Assembly: GCF_014646215.1 (NCBI RefSeq)
Contig: NZ_BMNA01000002.1
Span: 366,874 to 430,873 of the forward strand
DNA: 64,000 nt
Reading direction: 5' to 3'
From: Nakamurella endophytica
GTDB taxonomy: Bacteria; Actinomycetota; Actinomycetes; Mycobacteriales; Nakamurellaceae
A program made the translations under genes and the position numbers. Under the pieces are notes generated by a model that was not told the origin of the DNA, made no database searches, and saw nothing but the letters and a program-made list of their open reading frames with translations. Below are positions 43,866-52,977 of the stretch, piece after piece (the stretch's first letter is position 1; every line of letters begins with the position of its first letter).

Positions 43866-44133
43866 CCAGGGTGATCGCGTCGCCGGACCGTGGACCGGGG
43901 TCGCGGTCCCCGACGGCCTACTTCTACGACATCCGGTGTGGCCGGGGCCGACCGGCGGCCGGACGGATGCGGGCGTCCGGGACGAACCCTCCCCGCGGAG
44001 TCACGATCAGGACACGATCCCGCCCCGTCCCGGTCGCGCGGTTGCGGGCTCCGGACCGGACGGGTCTGCTGGAGGTCGACCGGCTGCCCAACGGGTTGCG
44101 ACGTGAGTGCCCCGTCCTGGAAGACGAACTGCC

Positions 44134-44415
44134 ATGGCTGACCATCCGCACGTGCCTCGACCCGTGGTGCCGACGTCCGTTCCGCGGACACCGCTGTGCG
44201 ACCGTCCCGGTCTCCCGCAGAGCGTGCGCGGGACGGTGCACCGGCTCTCGCGGGAACTGCCCGTCGACCGGCGCACCATCCGGTCCGTGGCTCTGCACTG
44301 CCACACCGACCTGACCAGTGGCAACGCACCACCGGCGGCACTGGACGAGCTCGTCGAGCGGCTCGCGCGGCTCCGCCTGACGGATGCGTTGCGAGGGCGC
44401 CCGAATCAGCGTTGA
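44134..44415 (+). CDS. Small hypothetical protein, possibly three-helix-bundle type
   Basis: Frame of 93 codons, not firmly recognised. The C-terminal two thirds (SVRGTVHRLSRELPVDRRTI, LDELVERLARLRLTDAL) can form amphipathic helices resembling the small three-helix dimerization proteins common in Actinobacteria. The ATG has only a weak GGAAGA upstream. The 268 bases before it, back to marR, hold nothing else that I can recognise. Confidence 0.4.
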   Translation: MADHPHVPRPVVPTSVPRTPLCDRPGLPQSVRGTVHRLSRELPVDRRTIRSVALHCHTDLTSGNAPPAALDELVERLARLRLTDALRGRPNQR

Positions 44416-44448
44416 ACCGCCGCGGATCCCGGCGGGTCGCCGCTCGGC

Positions 44449-45816
44449 TCACCTCGACGGCGGGCCGTACCAGCGGCCGGTCGTCGCCTGTTCCACGTCC
44501 CGTCCGTGCGCGTCGAGCTGGCGCAGCTCCGCCGCGTCGAAGTCCTGCGCCCGCACCGTCGCCCGGACCCGGGCGAGCTGATCGGCGACGGCCACCTGTG
44601 AGTCCGGGGTCTGGGCGGACCAGGCGACCTCACGCAGCAGCTGGAGCAGTCGCGCAAGGACGGTGGGGTCCGCCGCCCCGTAGCGCCGGACCGGGGTGAC
44701 AGCCGCGTCGAGGACCTCCTCGAACGTCGGCACCGTACGGAGCAGTCGCACCCGGCCGCTGTCGTCGCGGCCGACGTGGTCCTGGTGGGGCCGGCGCGCC
44801 GCTCGGCACAGCAGCGCCGACGTGTACCCGAGGGTGTGCACGGCGGTCGTCGGGTCGTTCACGCCCGGCGACAGCGCCCGCACCGTGACATCGGTGAGCT
44901 GGCGCAGGCCGAAGGTCCAGTCCTGGGCGTCGGTGCGCTCCACGCCGACGGTCACCAGGCGCGAGAGCGACCGCGCCAGGTCGGACACCGCCTCTCGGTC
45001 GCCCACCGTCGGGCGGCAGACCCGACCGATCGGGGTGCCGGCCACCACGAAGGCGCCGGGCGACCGGTCGATGACCACGACGGCCTCGGCCTTGACGGCC
45101 CGGTCGACCAGCGCCGCGTGGTCGACGGCCGTCACGAACCCCGATCCCGACGCCAGGATGGGAACGGCATCCTGCAGTGGTCCGGCGAGCTCGCCGGGCG
45201 CGAGCGGCCGGTCCTCGCCGTCCGGCCGGTTGTCGGGCACCAGCCGGTCGATCGCCGCGGACGCATCCGCTCCCACGTTCCTGACCATCGTCTCGAGTCG
45301 GATCTCCCGGGCCAGGTGGGCGAGGAACACGACCAGGACGACGACGCTGCCGACGGCGAGCACGAAGCCGACCGTCACCGAGATCTGCGGGACGAACAGT
45401 GGTTGGTCGTCGTCCGGGCTCCGCACGGTCCGCAGGACCGTGAGGGCGTAGGCGAACGTGGCCAGGAACACCCCCAGGGTCACGTGCACCAGACGGTCGC
45501 GAGTGAAGGTGCGCAGCAGCCTCGGCGAGTACTGGCCGCTGGCCAGCTGCAACGTGACCACGGTCAGCGAGAAGGTGAGCGAGGTGACGGTGATCAGGGA
45601 GCTGGCGATGGCGTCGAGCAGCGTCCGGGCCGCGGACGCGCCGCCGCCGAACAGGACGTCGGTGACGGCGCCGGGCAGTCGGTCGTCGATCGCGCGGTCG
45701 AGCTCGGGCAGCAACACCCCGGCCACGAGCGCCAGAACCACGGCTGCCGTCGGCACGGGCCACAGCTGGGTGCGCAACGAGTCCCGGACGGTCGTCAAGC
45801 GTCTCTGCACGGTCAT
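44449..45816 (-). CDS. DUF2254 integral membrane protein
   Basis: Protein of 455 residues with four N-terminal helices and a soluble C-terminal half. Family motifs SSLITVTSLTFSLTVVTLQL, ASGQYSPRLLRTFTRDR and LGVFLATFAYALTVLRTVR are complete, as are RALSPGVNDPTTAV and DWTFGLRQLTDV. Function unknown; it may be channel-like. The ATG at 45816 is used rather than the longer reading to 45945, which is Arg-rich and would run into the palindrome at 45937. Divergent from the ThDP enzyme gene. Confidence 0.87.
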   Translation of the reverse strand: MTVQRRLTTVRDSLRTQLWPVPTAAVVLALVAGVLLPELDRAIDDRLPGAVTDVLFGGGASAARTLLDAIASSLITVTSLTFSLTVVTLQLASGQYSPRLLRTFTRDRLVHVTLGVFLATFAYALTVLRTVRSPDDDQPLFVPQISVTVGFVLAVGSVVVLVVFLAHLAREIRLETMVRNVGADASAAIDRLVPDNRPDGEDRPLAPGELAGPLQDAVPILASGSGFVTAVDHAALVDRAVKAEAVVVIDRSPGAFVVAGTPIGRVCRPTVGDREAVSDLARSLSRLVTVGVERTDAQDWTFGLRQLTDVTVRALSPGVNDPTTAVHTLGYTSALLCRAARRPHQDHVGRDDSGRVRLLRTVPTFEEVLDAAVTPVRRYGAADPTVLARLLQLLREVAWSAQTPDSQVAVADQLARVRATVRAQDFDAAELRQLDAHGRDVEQATTGRWYGPPSR

Positions 45817-45936
45817 CGGGCCACTGTTCCGCATGCGGACCCACGGATCCATTCCGGCACGGGCCGCCGCGCCCCTCCTCCTCCGCTGCTCCCCATCGCG
45901 GATCGTCGACCTCCCGCCCACTCGTCGTGATCTTGG

Positions 45937-45950
45937 TTGCCACATGGCAA
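45937..45950. promoter_or_regulatory. Candidate operator TTGCCACATGGCAA
   Basis: Inverted repeat TTGCCA-CA-TGGCAA in the 218-base divergent region between the DUF2254 gene and the PoxB-like gene. It shares the TTGC-N6-GCAA core with the palindrome by marR. Confidence 0.5.
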
Positions 45951-46034
45951 AGAATGCGGCGCAGCAACGATGAATGACCGCGATCCCGGTGGGAACCGGA
46001 CACGCATCCGGCGGGTCCAGGAGAGGGGTATGCG

Positions 46035-47831
46035 ATGGCTGACACGGTCGGCGACGTCCTGCTGGCGCGGCTGCGCGAGTGGGGCGTCGAGCAGGTCTTC
46101 GGGTATCCGGGAGACGGCATCAACGGACTGCTCGCGGCCTGGGCGCGGGCGGACAACAAGCCGCAGTTCGTCCAGGCCCGGCACGAGGAGATGGCGGCCT
46201 TCGAGGCCGTCGGGTACGCCAAGTTCTCCGGCAGGGTCGCCGTCTGCACGGCGACGAGCGGGCCGGGTGCCATCCACCTGCTCAACGGGCTGTACGACGC
46301 CAAGCTCGACCACGTCCCGGTCGTCGCCATCGTCGGCCAGACCGAACGCACCGCCCTGGGCGGCTCGTACCAGCAGGAGGTCGACCTGCAGAGCTTGTTC
46401 AAGGACGTCTGCAGCGAGTACGTCCAGACCTGTGTGGTACCGCAACAGCTGCCCAACCTGATCGATCGGGCGATCCGCATCGCCGAGGCGGAGCGCACGC
46501 CGACCTGCATCATCTTCCCGTCGGACGTGTTCACGCTGGAGTACGAGGCCCCGGAGCACGCGTTCAAGCAGGTGCCGTCGTCGGCGACGAGCACGGCGTG
46601 GCCGGTGGTGCGGCCGCCGGAGGACGCCCTGCGGGCAGCCGCCGACCTGCTGAACGCGGGCTCCAAGGTCGCCATGCTCGTCGGCCAGGGCGCGCGGGGG
46701 TGCCTGACGGAGCTGTCCGAGGTGGCCGAGCTGCTGGGGGCGGGCGCGGCGAAGGCGTTGCTGGGCAAGGACGTGCTGCCGGACACCCTGCCCTGGGTGA
46801 CGGGGTCCATCGGCCTGCTGGGCACCAAGGCCAGCTACGACCTGATCATGGACTGCGATACCCTGCTGACGGTGGGGTCGAACTTCCCGTACACGCAGTT
46901 CATGCCCAAGCTGGACCAGGCCCGCGCCGTGCAGATCGACATCGACGGCAAGTTCATCGGCATGCGATACCCGTACGAGTTGAACCTGGTCGGCGACGCG
47001 AAGGCGACCCTGCAGGCCTTGATCCCGCTGTTGACCCGCAAGGCCGACCGCTCGTGGCGGGACACCGTCGAGGCCAACGTCGCCCGGTGGTGGGAAATCG
47101 CCGAACGGCAGGCGATGACCGGTGCCGACCCGATCAACCCCATGCGGATCTTCTGGGAGCTGTCCGAGCGGCTGCCCGACAATGCCGTCGTGGCCGCCGA
47201 TTCCGGCAGCGCCGCGAACTGGTACGCCCGCCACCTGAAGTTCCGCGGCAGCGTCCGCGGGTCGCTCTCGGGGACGCTGGCCACCATGGGACCTGCCGTG
47301 CCCTACGCGATCGGCGCCAAGTGGGCGCATCCCGCGCGGCCCAGCATCGCCCTCACCGGCGACGGCGCGATGCAGATGAACGGCCTGGCGGAGCTGATCA
47401 CCGTGCGGCACTACTGGCAGCAGTGGGCGGATCCCCGCCTGATCGTCATGGTGATGCACAACGACGACCTGAACCAGGTCACCTGGGAGATGCGGGCGAT
47501 GTCCGGATCGCCGAAGTTCAGCGAGTCTCAGACCCTCCCCGACGTGGACTACGCCGCCTTCGCCCGGGGGCTCGGCCTCAACGGGCTGAACATCGACGAC
47601 CCAGACGATCTCGGGTCCGCGTGGGACAGAGCGCTGGCCGCCGACCGGCCCACGGTGCTGGACGTCCGCTGCGATCCGGACGTCCCGCCGATCCCGCCGC
47701 ACGCCTCCTTCGAGCAGGCGACGTCCACCCTCAGCGCGCTGGTGCACGGCGACGAGAACGCCTGGGGGTTCGTCAAGCAGGGCGTGAAGCAGAAGGCGCA
47801 GGAGTTCCTGCCCGGGACCAAGAAGAGTTGA
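46035..47831 (+). CDS. PoxB-like thiamine diphosphate enzyme (pyruvate oxidase/acetolactate synthase family)
   Basis: Protein of 598 residues with the three ThDP-enzyme domains. VFGYPGDGINGLLAAW and the activating Glu in ARHEEMAAFEAVGYAK form the PYR domain; GDGAMQMNGLAELITV (near residue 441) through MHNDDLNQVTW is the metal-ThDP motif. The domain order and C-terminal tail (AWGFVKQGVKQKAQEFLPG), basic and amphipathic, resemble pyruvate:quinone oxidase PoxB, whose tail binds membrane. Such an enzyme would turn pyruvate into acetate plus CO2 and feed electrons to quinone; the substrate is inferred. ATG after GGAGAGG. Confidence 0.8.
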   Translation: MADTVGDVLLARLREWGVEQVFGYPGDGINGLLAAWARADNKPQFVQARHEEMAAFEAVGYAKFSGRVAVCTATSGPGAIHLLNGLYDAKLDHVPVVAIVGQTERTALGGSYQQEVDLQSLFKDVCSEYVQTCVVPQQLPNLIDRAIRIAEAERTPTCIIFPSDVFTLEYEAPEHAFKQVPSSATSTAWPVVRPPEDALRAAADLLNAGSKVAMLVGQGARGCLTELSEVAELLGAGAAKALLGKDVLPDTLPWVTGSIGLLGTKASYDLIMDCDTLLTVGSNFPYTQFMPKLDQARAVQIDIDGKFIGMRYPYELNLVGDAKATLQALIPLLTRKADRSWRDTVEANVARWWEIAERQAMTGADPINPMRIFWELSERLPDNAVVAADSGSAANWYARHLKFRGSVRGSLSGTLATMGPAVPYAIGAKWAHPARPSIALTGDGAMQMNGLAELITVRHYWQQWADPRLIVMVMHNDDLNQVTWEMRAMSGSPKFSESQTLPDVDYAAFARGLGLNGLNIDDPDDLGSAWDRALAADRPTVLDVRCDPDVPPIPPHASFEQATSTLSALVHGDENAWGFVKQGVKQKAQEFLPGTKKS

Positions 47832-47917
47832 CGGACGGATGGCGCGGTCGGGGTCGCGGACCGCGAGCCCGGCAGCGACATCTCGGAGTCGATCTGATCG
47901 AAGGAGGCGCCCCGGCA

Positions 47918-48454
47918 ATGGATGCGGGCACCGGAACGACGAAACTCGTGCCGCTGCTGCTCGAGCAGCACGCCCTGATCCGGGCGCTGCTGCAGTCGGT
48001 CGGCGTCGACAGCGGCTGCGGTCGGCAACAGGCGTTCGCCGATCTGTGCCGGTTGCTGGCCGTCCACGAGGCGGCCGAGGAGGAGGCGGTCCATCCGACT
48101 GCACGACACGTGGTGGGTGACACCGTGGAACAGCGGATCGCCGAGGAGAGCCACGCCGCCCAGGCCATCACCGACCTCGAGTCGATCGACGTCGGGTCGG
48201 CGGAGTTCGACCGGCGGTTCGCCGAGTTGCGGGACGCGGTGGAGCGCCATGCCGCCCAGGAGGAGGACCAGGAGTTCCCCCACCTCGCGGCCGTCGACGA
48301 CGTGACCGTCCTGACACGGCTCGAGGCGGTACTGCGCGTTGCGGCGCGGTGGGCGACCACGGAATCCGACATGGACTTCGCGCCGTTCACCGAGCAGCTG
48401 GCTCACTACCGGCAGCGCTTTCGCCAGCTCGTCGACCCGCACGGTGCTGGTTGA
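47918..48454 (+). CDS. Hemerythrin-domain protein
   Basis: Protein of 178 residues, four-helix bundle. Di-iron ligands are visible as LLEQHALIRALL, LLAVHEAAEEEAVHP (HxxxE), EESHAAQAITDLE and VERHAAQEEDQEFPHL. Family members sense or carry oxygen, nitric oxide or iron; function here is probably in oxidative or nitrosative stress. AAGGAGG lies ten bases before the ATG. It follows the ThDP enzyme by 86 bases in the same direction. Confidence 0.87.
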   Translation: MDAGTGTTKLVPLLLEQHALIRALLQSVGVDSGCGRQQAFADLCRLLAVHEAAEEEAVHPTARHVVGDTVEQRIAEESHAAQAITDLESIDVGSAEFDRRFAELRDAVERHAAQEEDQEFPHLAAVDDVTVLTRLEAVLRVAARWATTESDMDFAPFTEQLAHYRQRFRQLVDPHGAG

Positions 48455-48565
48455 CGTGCGGATCCGGCGGCGTCCTGCGGTCGGTCCGCCCTCCGGCGGC
48501 AGCTCGCTGTCCACAGAGTCGCCGACCACTGCCCCGCCCTCGTCCCGCACCGTTCGGAGGTCCTC

Positions 48566-51500
48566 GTGAGCACCACATCCCTTCCCGAGCCGGTCGTCCG
48601 GTCCGCGCGGTCCGCCGCAGCGGTCGACGTCGCAGCTCTGGAGGCCGCACTGCGGTCCCGGGTGGACGGAGAGGTCCGCTTCGACGCCGGTTCCCGTGGC
48701 GCCTACTCCACGGATGCGTCGAATTTCCGGCAGGTGCCGATCGGTGTGGTGGTGCCCCGGTCCGTCGACGCGGCCGTGGAAGCCGTGGCGGTGTGCCGGG
48801 ACCACGATGCACCGGTGCTGTCCCGCGGCGGGGGAACGAGTCTGGCCGGTGAGTGCTGCAACACGGCGGTTGTCCTCGACTTCTCGAAGTACTGCGACCG
48901 ACTGCTGTCGGTCGATGTCGAGCAGCGCACCTGCGTGGTGGAGCCGGGCATCGTGCTGGACGTGCTGAACCGGCAGCTGGCCGAGCACGGTCTGCGGTAC
49001 GGGCCCGAGCCTGCGACCCACTACAACTGCACGATCGGCGGCATGATCGGCAACAACTCGTGCGGCGCCACGGCGCAGCGCGCCGGCAAGGTCGTCGACA
49101 ACCTGGTCCGGCTGGAGGTGCTGCTCTACGACGGCACCCGGTTCTGGTGCGGGACCACGGACGACGACGAGTACGCCCGCATCGCCGCCGGGACGGACCG
49201 GCAGGCGGAGGTCTACCGGCAACTGCGGGCGCTCCGGGACACCTACCTGGCGCAGATCCGCACCCGGTACCCGCACATCCCGCGGCGGGTCTCCGGCTAC
49301 AACCTGGACTCGCTGCTGCCCGAGCACGGCTTCGACGTGGCCGGTGCTCTGGTGGGCAGCGAGTCGACGCTCGTCACCGTCCTGCGCGCCGAGCTGACCT
49401 TGATCCCGGTGCTGGCGCACCGGTCGCTGGTCGTGCTCGGGTATCCGTCCGTGGACAAGGCCGCCGACGCCGTCCCGGCGATCCTGCCGCACCGGCCCAT
49501 CGCACTGGAGGGGCTGGACGACAAGTTGATCGGGTTCGAACGCCGCAAGGGCATGAACTCGCAGGCCCTCGACCTGCTGCCGGACGGGTCGGGCTGGCTC
49601 ATGGTGCAGTTCGGTGCGGACAGCCAGGAGGAGGTGAACCGGGCCGGACACGACCTGCTGGAGGCGTTGGCCGGCACCGAGCACGAGCCGCAGCACCAGT
49701 TCTTCGACGACCCGGACCGGGAGCGGGAGTTGTGGACCGTCCGGGAGTCCGGGCTCGGTGCCACCGCGCATGTGCCCGGAGCCGCGGAGACCTGGCCCGG
49801 GTGGGAAGATTCCGCGGTGTCGCCGGATCGGCTCGGCGACTACCTGCGCGACCTGAATGCGCTCTACGTGGAGTTCGGGTACACCCAGGCCAGCGTCTAC
49901 GGGCACTTCGGGCAGGGGTGCGTGCACACCCGCATCCCGTTCGCCCTGCGGGACGAGGCCGGCGTGCACCAGTACCGGCGGTTCCTCGAGCGTGCCGCGG
50001 ATCTGGTCGTCGCCTACGGCGGGAGCTTCTCCGGCGAGCACGGCGACGGTCAGCAGCGCGGCGAGCTGCTCCCCCGCATGTTCGGCGACGAGATCATGCG
50101 CGCTTTCGGCCAGTTCAAGGCCGTGTTCGATCCCGGGGACCGGATGAACCCCGGCAAGGTGGTGGCGCCGCACCGGCTGGACGAGGACCTGCGCATCGGA
50201 CCGTCGTGGACGCCCCGCGAGCCGGCCGGTCTGCACTTCGCCTACCCCCGGGAGGGGGGATCGTTCGTCAAGGCCACCAACCGGTGCGTCGGGGTCGGCA
50301 AGTGCCGGCAGCACGCCAGCGATGGCGGCACGGTCATGTGCCCGTCGTTCCAAGTGCTGCACGAGGAGGAGCACGCGACGCGCGGGCGGGCCCGGCTGCT
50401 GTTCGAGATGCTCGACGGCCACGGCGACGGGCCGGTGACCGACGGCTGGCGGTCGCAGGAAGTGTTCGACGCCCTCGACCTGTGCCTGTCCTGCAAGGGG
50501 TGCAAGAAGGACTGCCCCGTCGGCGTCGACATGGCCACCTACAAAGCCGAGTTCCTGTCACACTTCTGGAAGGGCCGGCTGCGTCCGCGGTCGGACTACG
50601 CGATGGGCTACCTGCCGGTGCTCGCCGGGACGGTCACGCGCCTGCGACTCGGCCCGGTGGTGAACGCGCTGAGCCATGCTCCCGGCCTGCGCCGGGTGGC
50701 CACGGCCGTCGCCGGCGTGGCGGACCGGGAGATCCCGCTGTTCGCCGCCGAGTCCTTCCAGCAGTGGTTCTCAGCCCGCGCACCGCAGGGCACGGGCGAG
50801 CGCGGCACCGTGCTGCTGTGGCCGGATTCATTCACCAACAACTTCCACCCGCACGTCGGCCGCGCCGCCGTCGAGGTGCTCGAATCGGCCGGCTGGCGGG
50901 TCGTCGTGCCCGCCGAACCGGTCTGCTGCGGTCTGACCTGGATCTCCACCGGTCAGCTCGAGGTCGCCAAGAAGGTGCTCGGTCGCACGGTGCGACTGCT
51001 CGCCGACCACGTCCGTGGCGGGGGGAAGGTGGTCGGTCTGGAGCCGAGCTGCACCGCCGTGTTCCGGTCCGACATGTCGGAGCTGTTCCCGGACGACCTG
51101 GACGCCCGACGCCTGGCGGGAGCTGTCGTAACCTTCGGCGAGTTGCTGGCCGACCACTCCCCCGGCTGGGAACCGCCGCAGCTGGCCGCGGACGCGATGG
51201 TGCAGGTGCACTGCCATCAGCACGCCGTCCTGGGCAACGGACCGGACATGGAATTGATGCGGCGGATGGGGATGCGGCCGGACCACCTGGACTCCGGCTG
51301 CTGTGGACTGGCCGGGAACTTCGGATTCCAGCCCGGGCACCTGGATGTCAGCCGGGACTGTGCCGAACGGGTTCTGATGCCGGCAATCCGCGGTGCCGAC
51401 GACGAGACGCTGGTGCTGGCCGACGGTTTCAGCTGCCGCACGCAGATCCACCAGATGGACGGCAACGGACGCGAGGGTCTGCACCTGGCCGAGGTCGTCC

Positions 51501-51709
51501 GGGCAGCGCTGGCCGGCAACGATTCGCCCATCCGTCGACCCGAGAAGGCCTGGGCGCAGCGGCCAGTCGAGCCGGGACCGCTCCGCAGTGCCGCCGCGCT
51601 CGCCGGCGCCGGCGCCGGCGCAGCGGTGCTGCTCGCTGCGGCTGGTGTGGGGATCCGCGCCGCCGGGCGGGCGGTCCTGCGCCGCTCGGCCGGACGGATC
51701 CGGCGATGA
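48566..51709 (+). CDS. FAD-linked oxidase/Fe-S oxidoreductase fusion with C-terminal membrane segment
   Basis: Protein of 1047 residues joining a GlcD-type FAD domain to a GlpC-type Fe-S domain, as in D-lactate or D-2-hydroxyglutarate dehydrogenases. FAD-binding motif LSRGGGTSLAGECCN is near residue 95, NCTIGGMIGNNSCGA near 155, and FSGEHGDGQQRGELL near 490. Cluster cysteines: NRCVGVGKCR...VMCPSF near 575 and CLSCKGCKKDCP near 640; CCG-type motifs VCCGLTW near 787 and SGCCGLAGNFGF near 912. Residues 1007-1033 form a hydrophobic helix followed by an Arg-rich end, an unusual tail anchor. It overlaps the next gene by four bases. The substrate is probably a 2-hydroxy acid. Confidence 0.85.
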   Translation: MSTTSLPEPVVRSARSAAAVDVAALEAALRSRVDGEVRFDAGSRGAYSTDASNFRQVPIGVVVPRSVDAAVEAVAVCRDHDAPVLSRGGGTSLAGECCNTAVVLDFSKYCDRLLSVDVEQRTCVVEPGIVLDVLNRQLAEHGLRYGPEPATHYNCTIGGMIGNNSCGATAQRAGKVVDNLVRLEVLLYDGTRFWCGTTDDDEYARIAAGTDRQAEVYRQLRALRDTYLAQIRTRYPHIPRRVSGYNLDSLLPEHGFDVAGALVGSESTLVTVLRAELTLIPVLAHRSLVVLGYPSVDKAADAVPAILPHRPIALEGLDDKLIGFERRKGMNSQALDLLPDGSGWLMVQFGADSQEEVNRAGHDLLEALAGTEHEPQHQFFDDPDRERELWTVRESGLGATAHVPGAAETWPGWEDSAVSPDRLGDYLRDLNALYVEFGYTQASVYGHFGQGCVHTRIPFALRDEAGVHQYRRFLERAADLVVAYGGSFSGEHGDGQQRGELLPRMFGDEIMRAFGQFKAVFDPGDRMNPGKVVAPHRLDEDLRIGPSWTPREPAGLHFAYPREGGSFVKATNRCVGVGKCRQHASDGGTVMCPSFQVLHEEEHATRGRARLLFEMLDGHGDGPVTDGWRSQEVFDALDLCLSCKGCKKDCPVGVDMATYKAEFLSHFWKGRLRPRSDYAMGYLPVLAGTVTRLRLGPVVNALSHAPGLRRVATAVAGVADREIPLFAAESFQQWFSARAPQGTGERGTVLLWPDSFTNNFHPHVGRAAVEVLESAGWRVVVPAEPVCCGLTWISTGQLEVAKKVLGRTVRLLADHVRGGGKVVGLEPSCTAVFRSDMSELFPDDLDARRLAGAVVTFGELLADHSPGWEPPQLAADAMVQVHCHQHAVLGNGPDMELMRRMGMRPDHLDSGCCGLAGNFGFQPGHLDVSRDCAERVLMPAIRGADDETLVLADGFSCRTQIHQMDGNGREGLHLAEVVRAALAGNDSPIRRPEKAWAQRPVEPGPLRSAAALAGAGAGAAVLLAAAGVGIRAAGRAVLRRSAGRIRR

Positions 51710-52797
51710 CGCTCGAACCCGTCTCGGCCGTCGAGACGGCCGTCTACCGGTTCCCGACCCCCTACCCGGAGGCCGACGGAACCATCGAGTGGGACGCCAC
51801 CACCGCCGTCGTCGTGCGCGTCCGCGCCGGCGACCACACCGGAGTGGGCTACACGTACAGCACCGCCGCCGCGGCGGGCGTGGTGGCCGACCATCTCGCC
51901 GACGTGGTGTGCGGGCAGGATGCGGGCGACGTCACCGCCTGCTGGAGCGCCATGCGCCGCGCGTGCCGCAACCTCGGCACCCGGGGACTCGTCGGCCAGG
52001 CGATCAGTGCCGTGGACGTCGCCCTGTGGGATCTCAAGTCCCGGCTCCTCGGCGTCCCGCTGTCCGTGCTGCTCGGGCGCTGCCGGGACACCGTGCCGGT
52101 TTACGGTTCCGGCGGATTCACCACGCAGGACGACGCCCAGCTCGCCGCCCAGGTGGCCGGCTGGACCGACGCCGGCTGCACCGCCGTGAAGATCAAGATC
52201 GGCGAGTCGTGGGGTTCCCGGGTCGACCGCGACCTGGCGCGGGTGGACCGGCTGCGGGAGCTCGTCGGCCCGGGCGTGCAGATCATGGTCGACGCGAACG
52301 GCGGCTACACCGTCGGCCAGGCGCGCCGGGTCGGGGCCGCGCTGGACGACCGCGGCGTCGTCTGGTTCGAGGAGCCGGTGAGCAGCGACGACGTCGCCGG
52401 CCTGGCCCTGCTCCGCGCCTGCCTGCGTGCGGACGTCGCCGCCGGCGAGTACGCGGCGGACGTCGTCGACGCCGCGCGGCTGTGCCCGGCGGTGGACTGC
52501 CTGCAACTGGACGCCACCCGCTGCGGTGGCTACACCGGGTTCCTGGCCGGCGCCGCCGTGGCGGCGAGCGCCGAACTGCAGGTCTCGGCGCACTGTGCGC
52601 CCAGCCTGCACGCTCCCGTCGCCGCCGCCGTGCCCAACCTCCGGCACGTCGAGTGGTTCGCCGACCACGCCCGCCTGGAGCCGCAGCTGTTCGACGGGAC
52701 ACCCTCGGTCCACGGGGGCCAGCTGTCCGTGCCCGGCGGCCAACCGGGCAGCGGCCTCACCCTCAGCGGCCGGTGCGAGCCGCGGCGCCGCACCTGA
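51706..52797 (+). CDS. Enolase-superfamily dehydratase/racemase (mandelate racemase group)
   Basis: Protein of 363 residues. The capping domain is followed by the barrel with KxK base in AVKIKIGES, metal ligands in IMVDANGGYTVG, VWFEEPVS and AAGEYA, and the His/Asp partner in LQLDATRCGGYTGF plus SAHCAPSLHAPV. Having both the Lys and the His bases places it in the mandelate racemase subgroup, which contains sugar-acid dehydratases and racemases. It is co-translated with the flavoprotein, so its product or substrate is probably a hydroxy acid used by that enzyme; identity unknown. Confidence 0.85.
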   Translation: MTLEPVSAVETAVYRFPTPYPEADGTIEWDATTAVVVRVRAGDHTGVGYTYSTAAAAGVVADHLADVVCGQDAGDVTACWSAMRRACRNLGTRGLVGQAISAVDVALWDLKSRLLGVPLSVLLGRCRDTVPVYGSGGFTTQDDAQLAAQVAGWTDAGCTAVKIKIGESWGSRVDRDLARVDRLRELVGPGVQIMVDANGGYTVGQARRVGAALDDRGVVWFEEPVSSDDVAGLALLRACLRADVAAGEYAADVVDAARLCPAVDCLQLDATRCGGYTGFLAGAAVAASAELQVSAHCAPSLHAPVAAAVPNLRHVEWFADHARLEPQLFDGTPSVHGGQLSVPGGQPGSGLTLSGRCEPRRRT

Positions 52798-52805
52798 CGA
52801 ACCTG

Positions 52806-52880
52806 GGACGCGGCCGCGGCGACGCGACCGCGTCCCTGCCCGACGGCGCTGTGGCGGCTGCGGCCACCGCAGCGCCGTCC
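52806..52880 (+). terminator. Two consecutive hairpins after the enolase-superfamily gene
   Basis: First stem GGGACGCGG (52806-52814) with CCGCGTCCC (52829-52837); second stem GACGGCGCTG (52843-52852) with CAGCGCCGTC (52871-52880), extendable by wobble pairs. Together they form a strong end for the redox operon. Confidence 0.6.
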
Positions 52881-52977
52881 CAGGACGGTCCGCGTCGTCG
52901 TCGGACGTGTGCCGTCCCCACCGGACGGGCACTCGATGCCGGACCAGCAGTCGACCCACCAGCGGACAGGAGTCGCC

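Noticed and set aside
43820-44314. Plus-strand frame of 164 codons overlapping the marR end
   Set aside because: Overlaps marR and the better 44134-44415 frame, and reads as random Arg/Pro/Cys-rich sequence.
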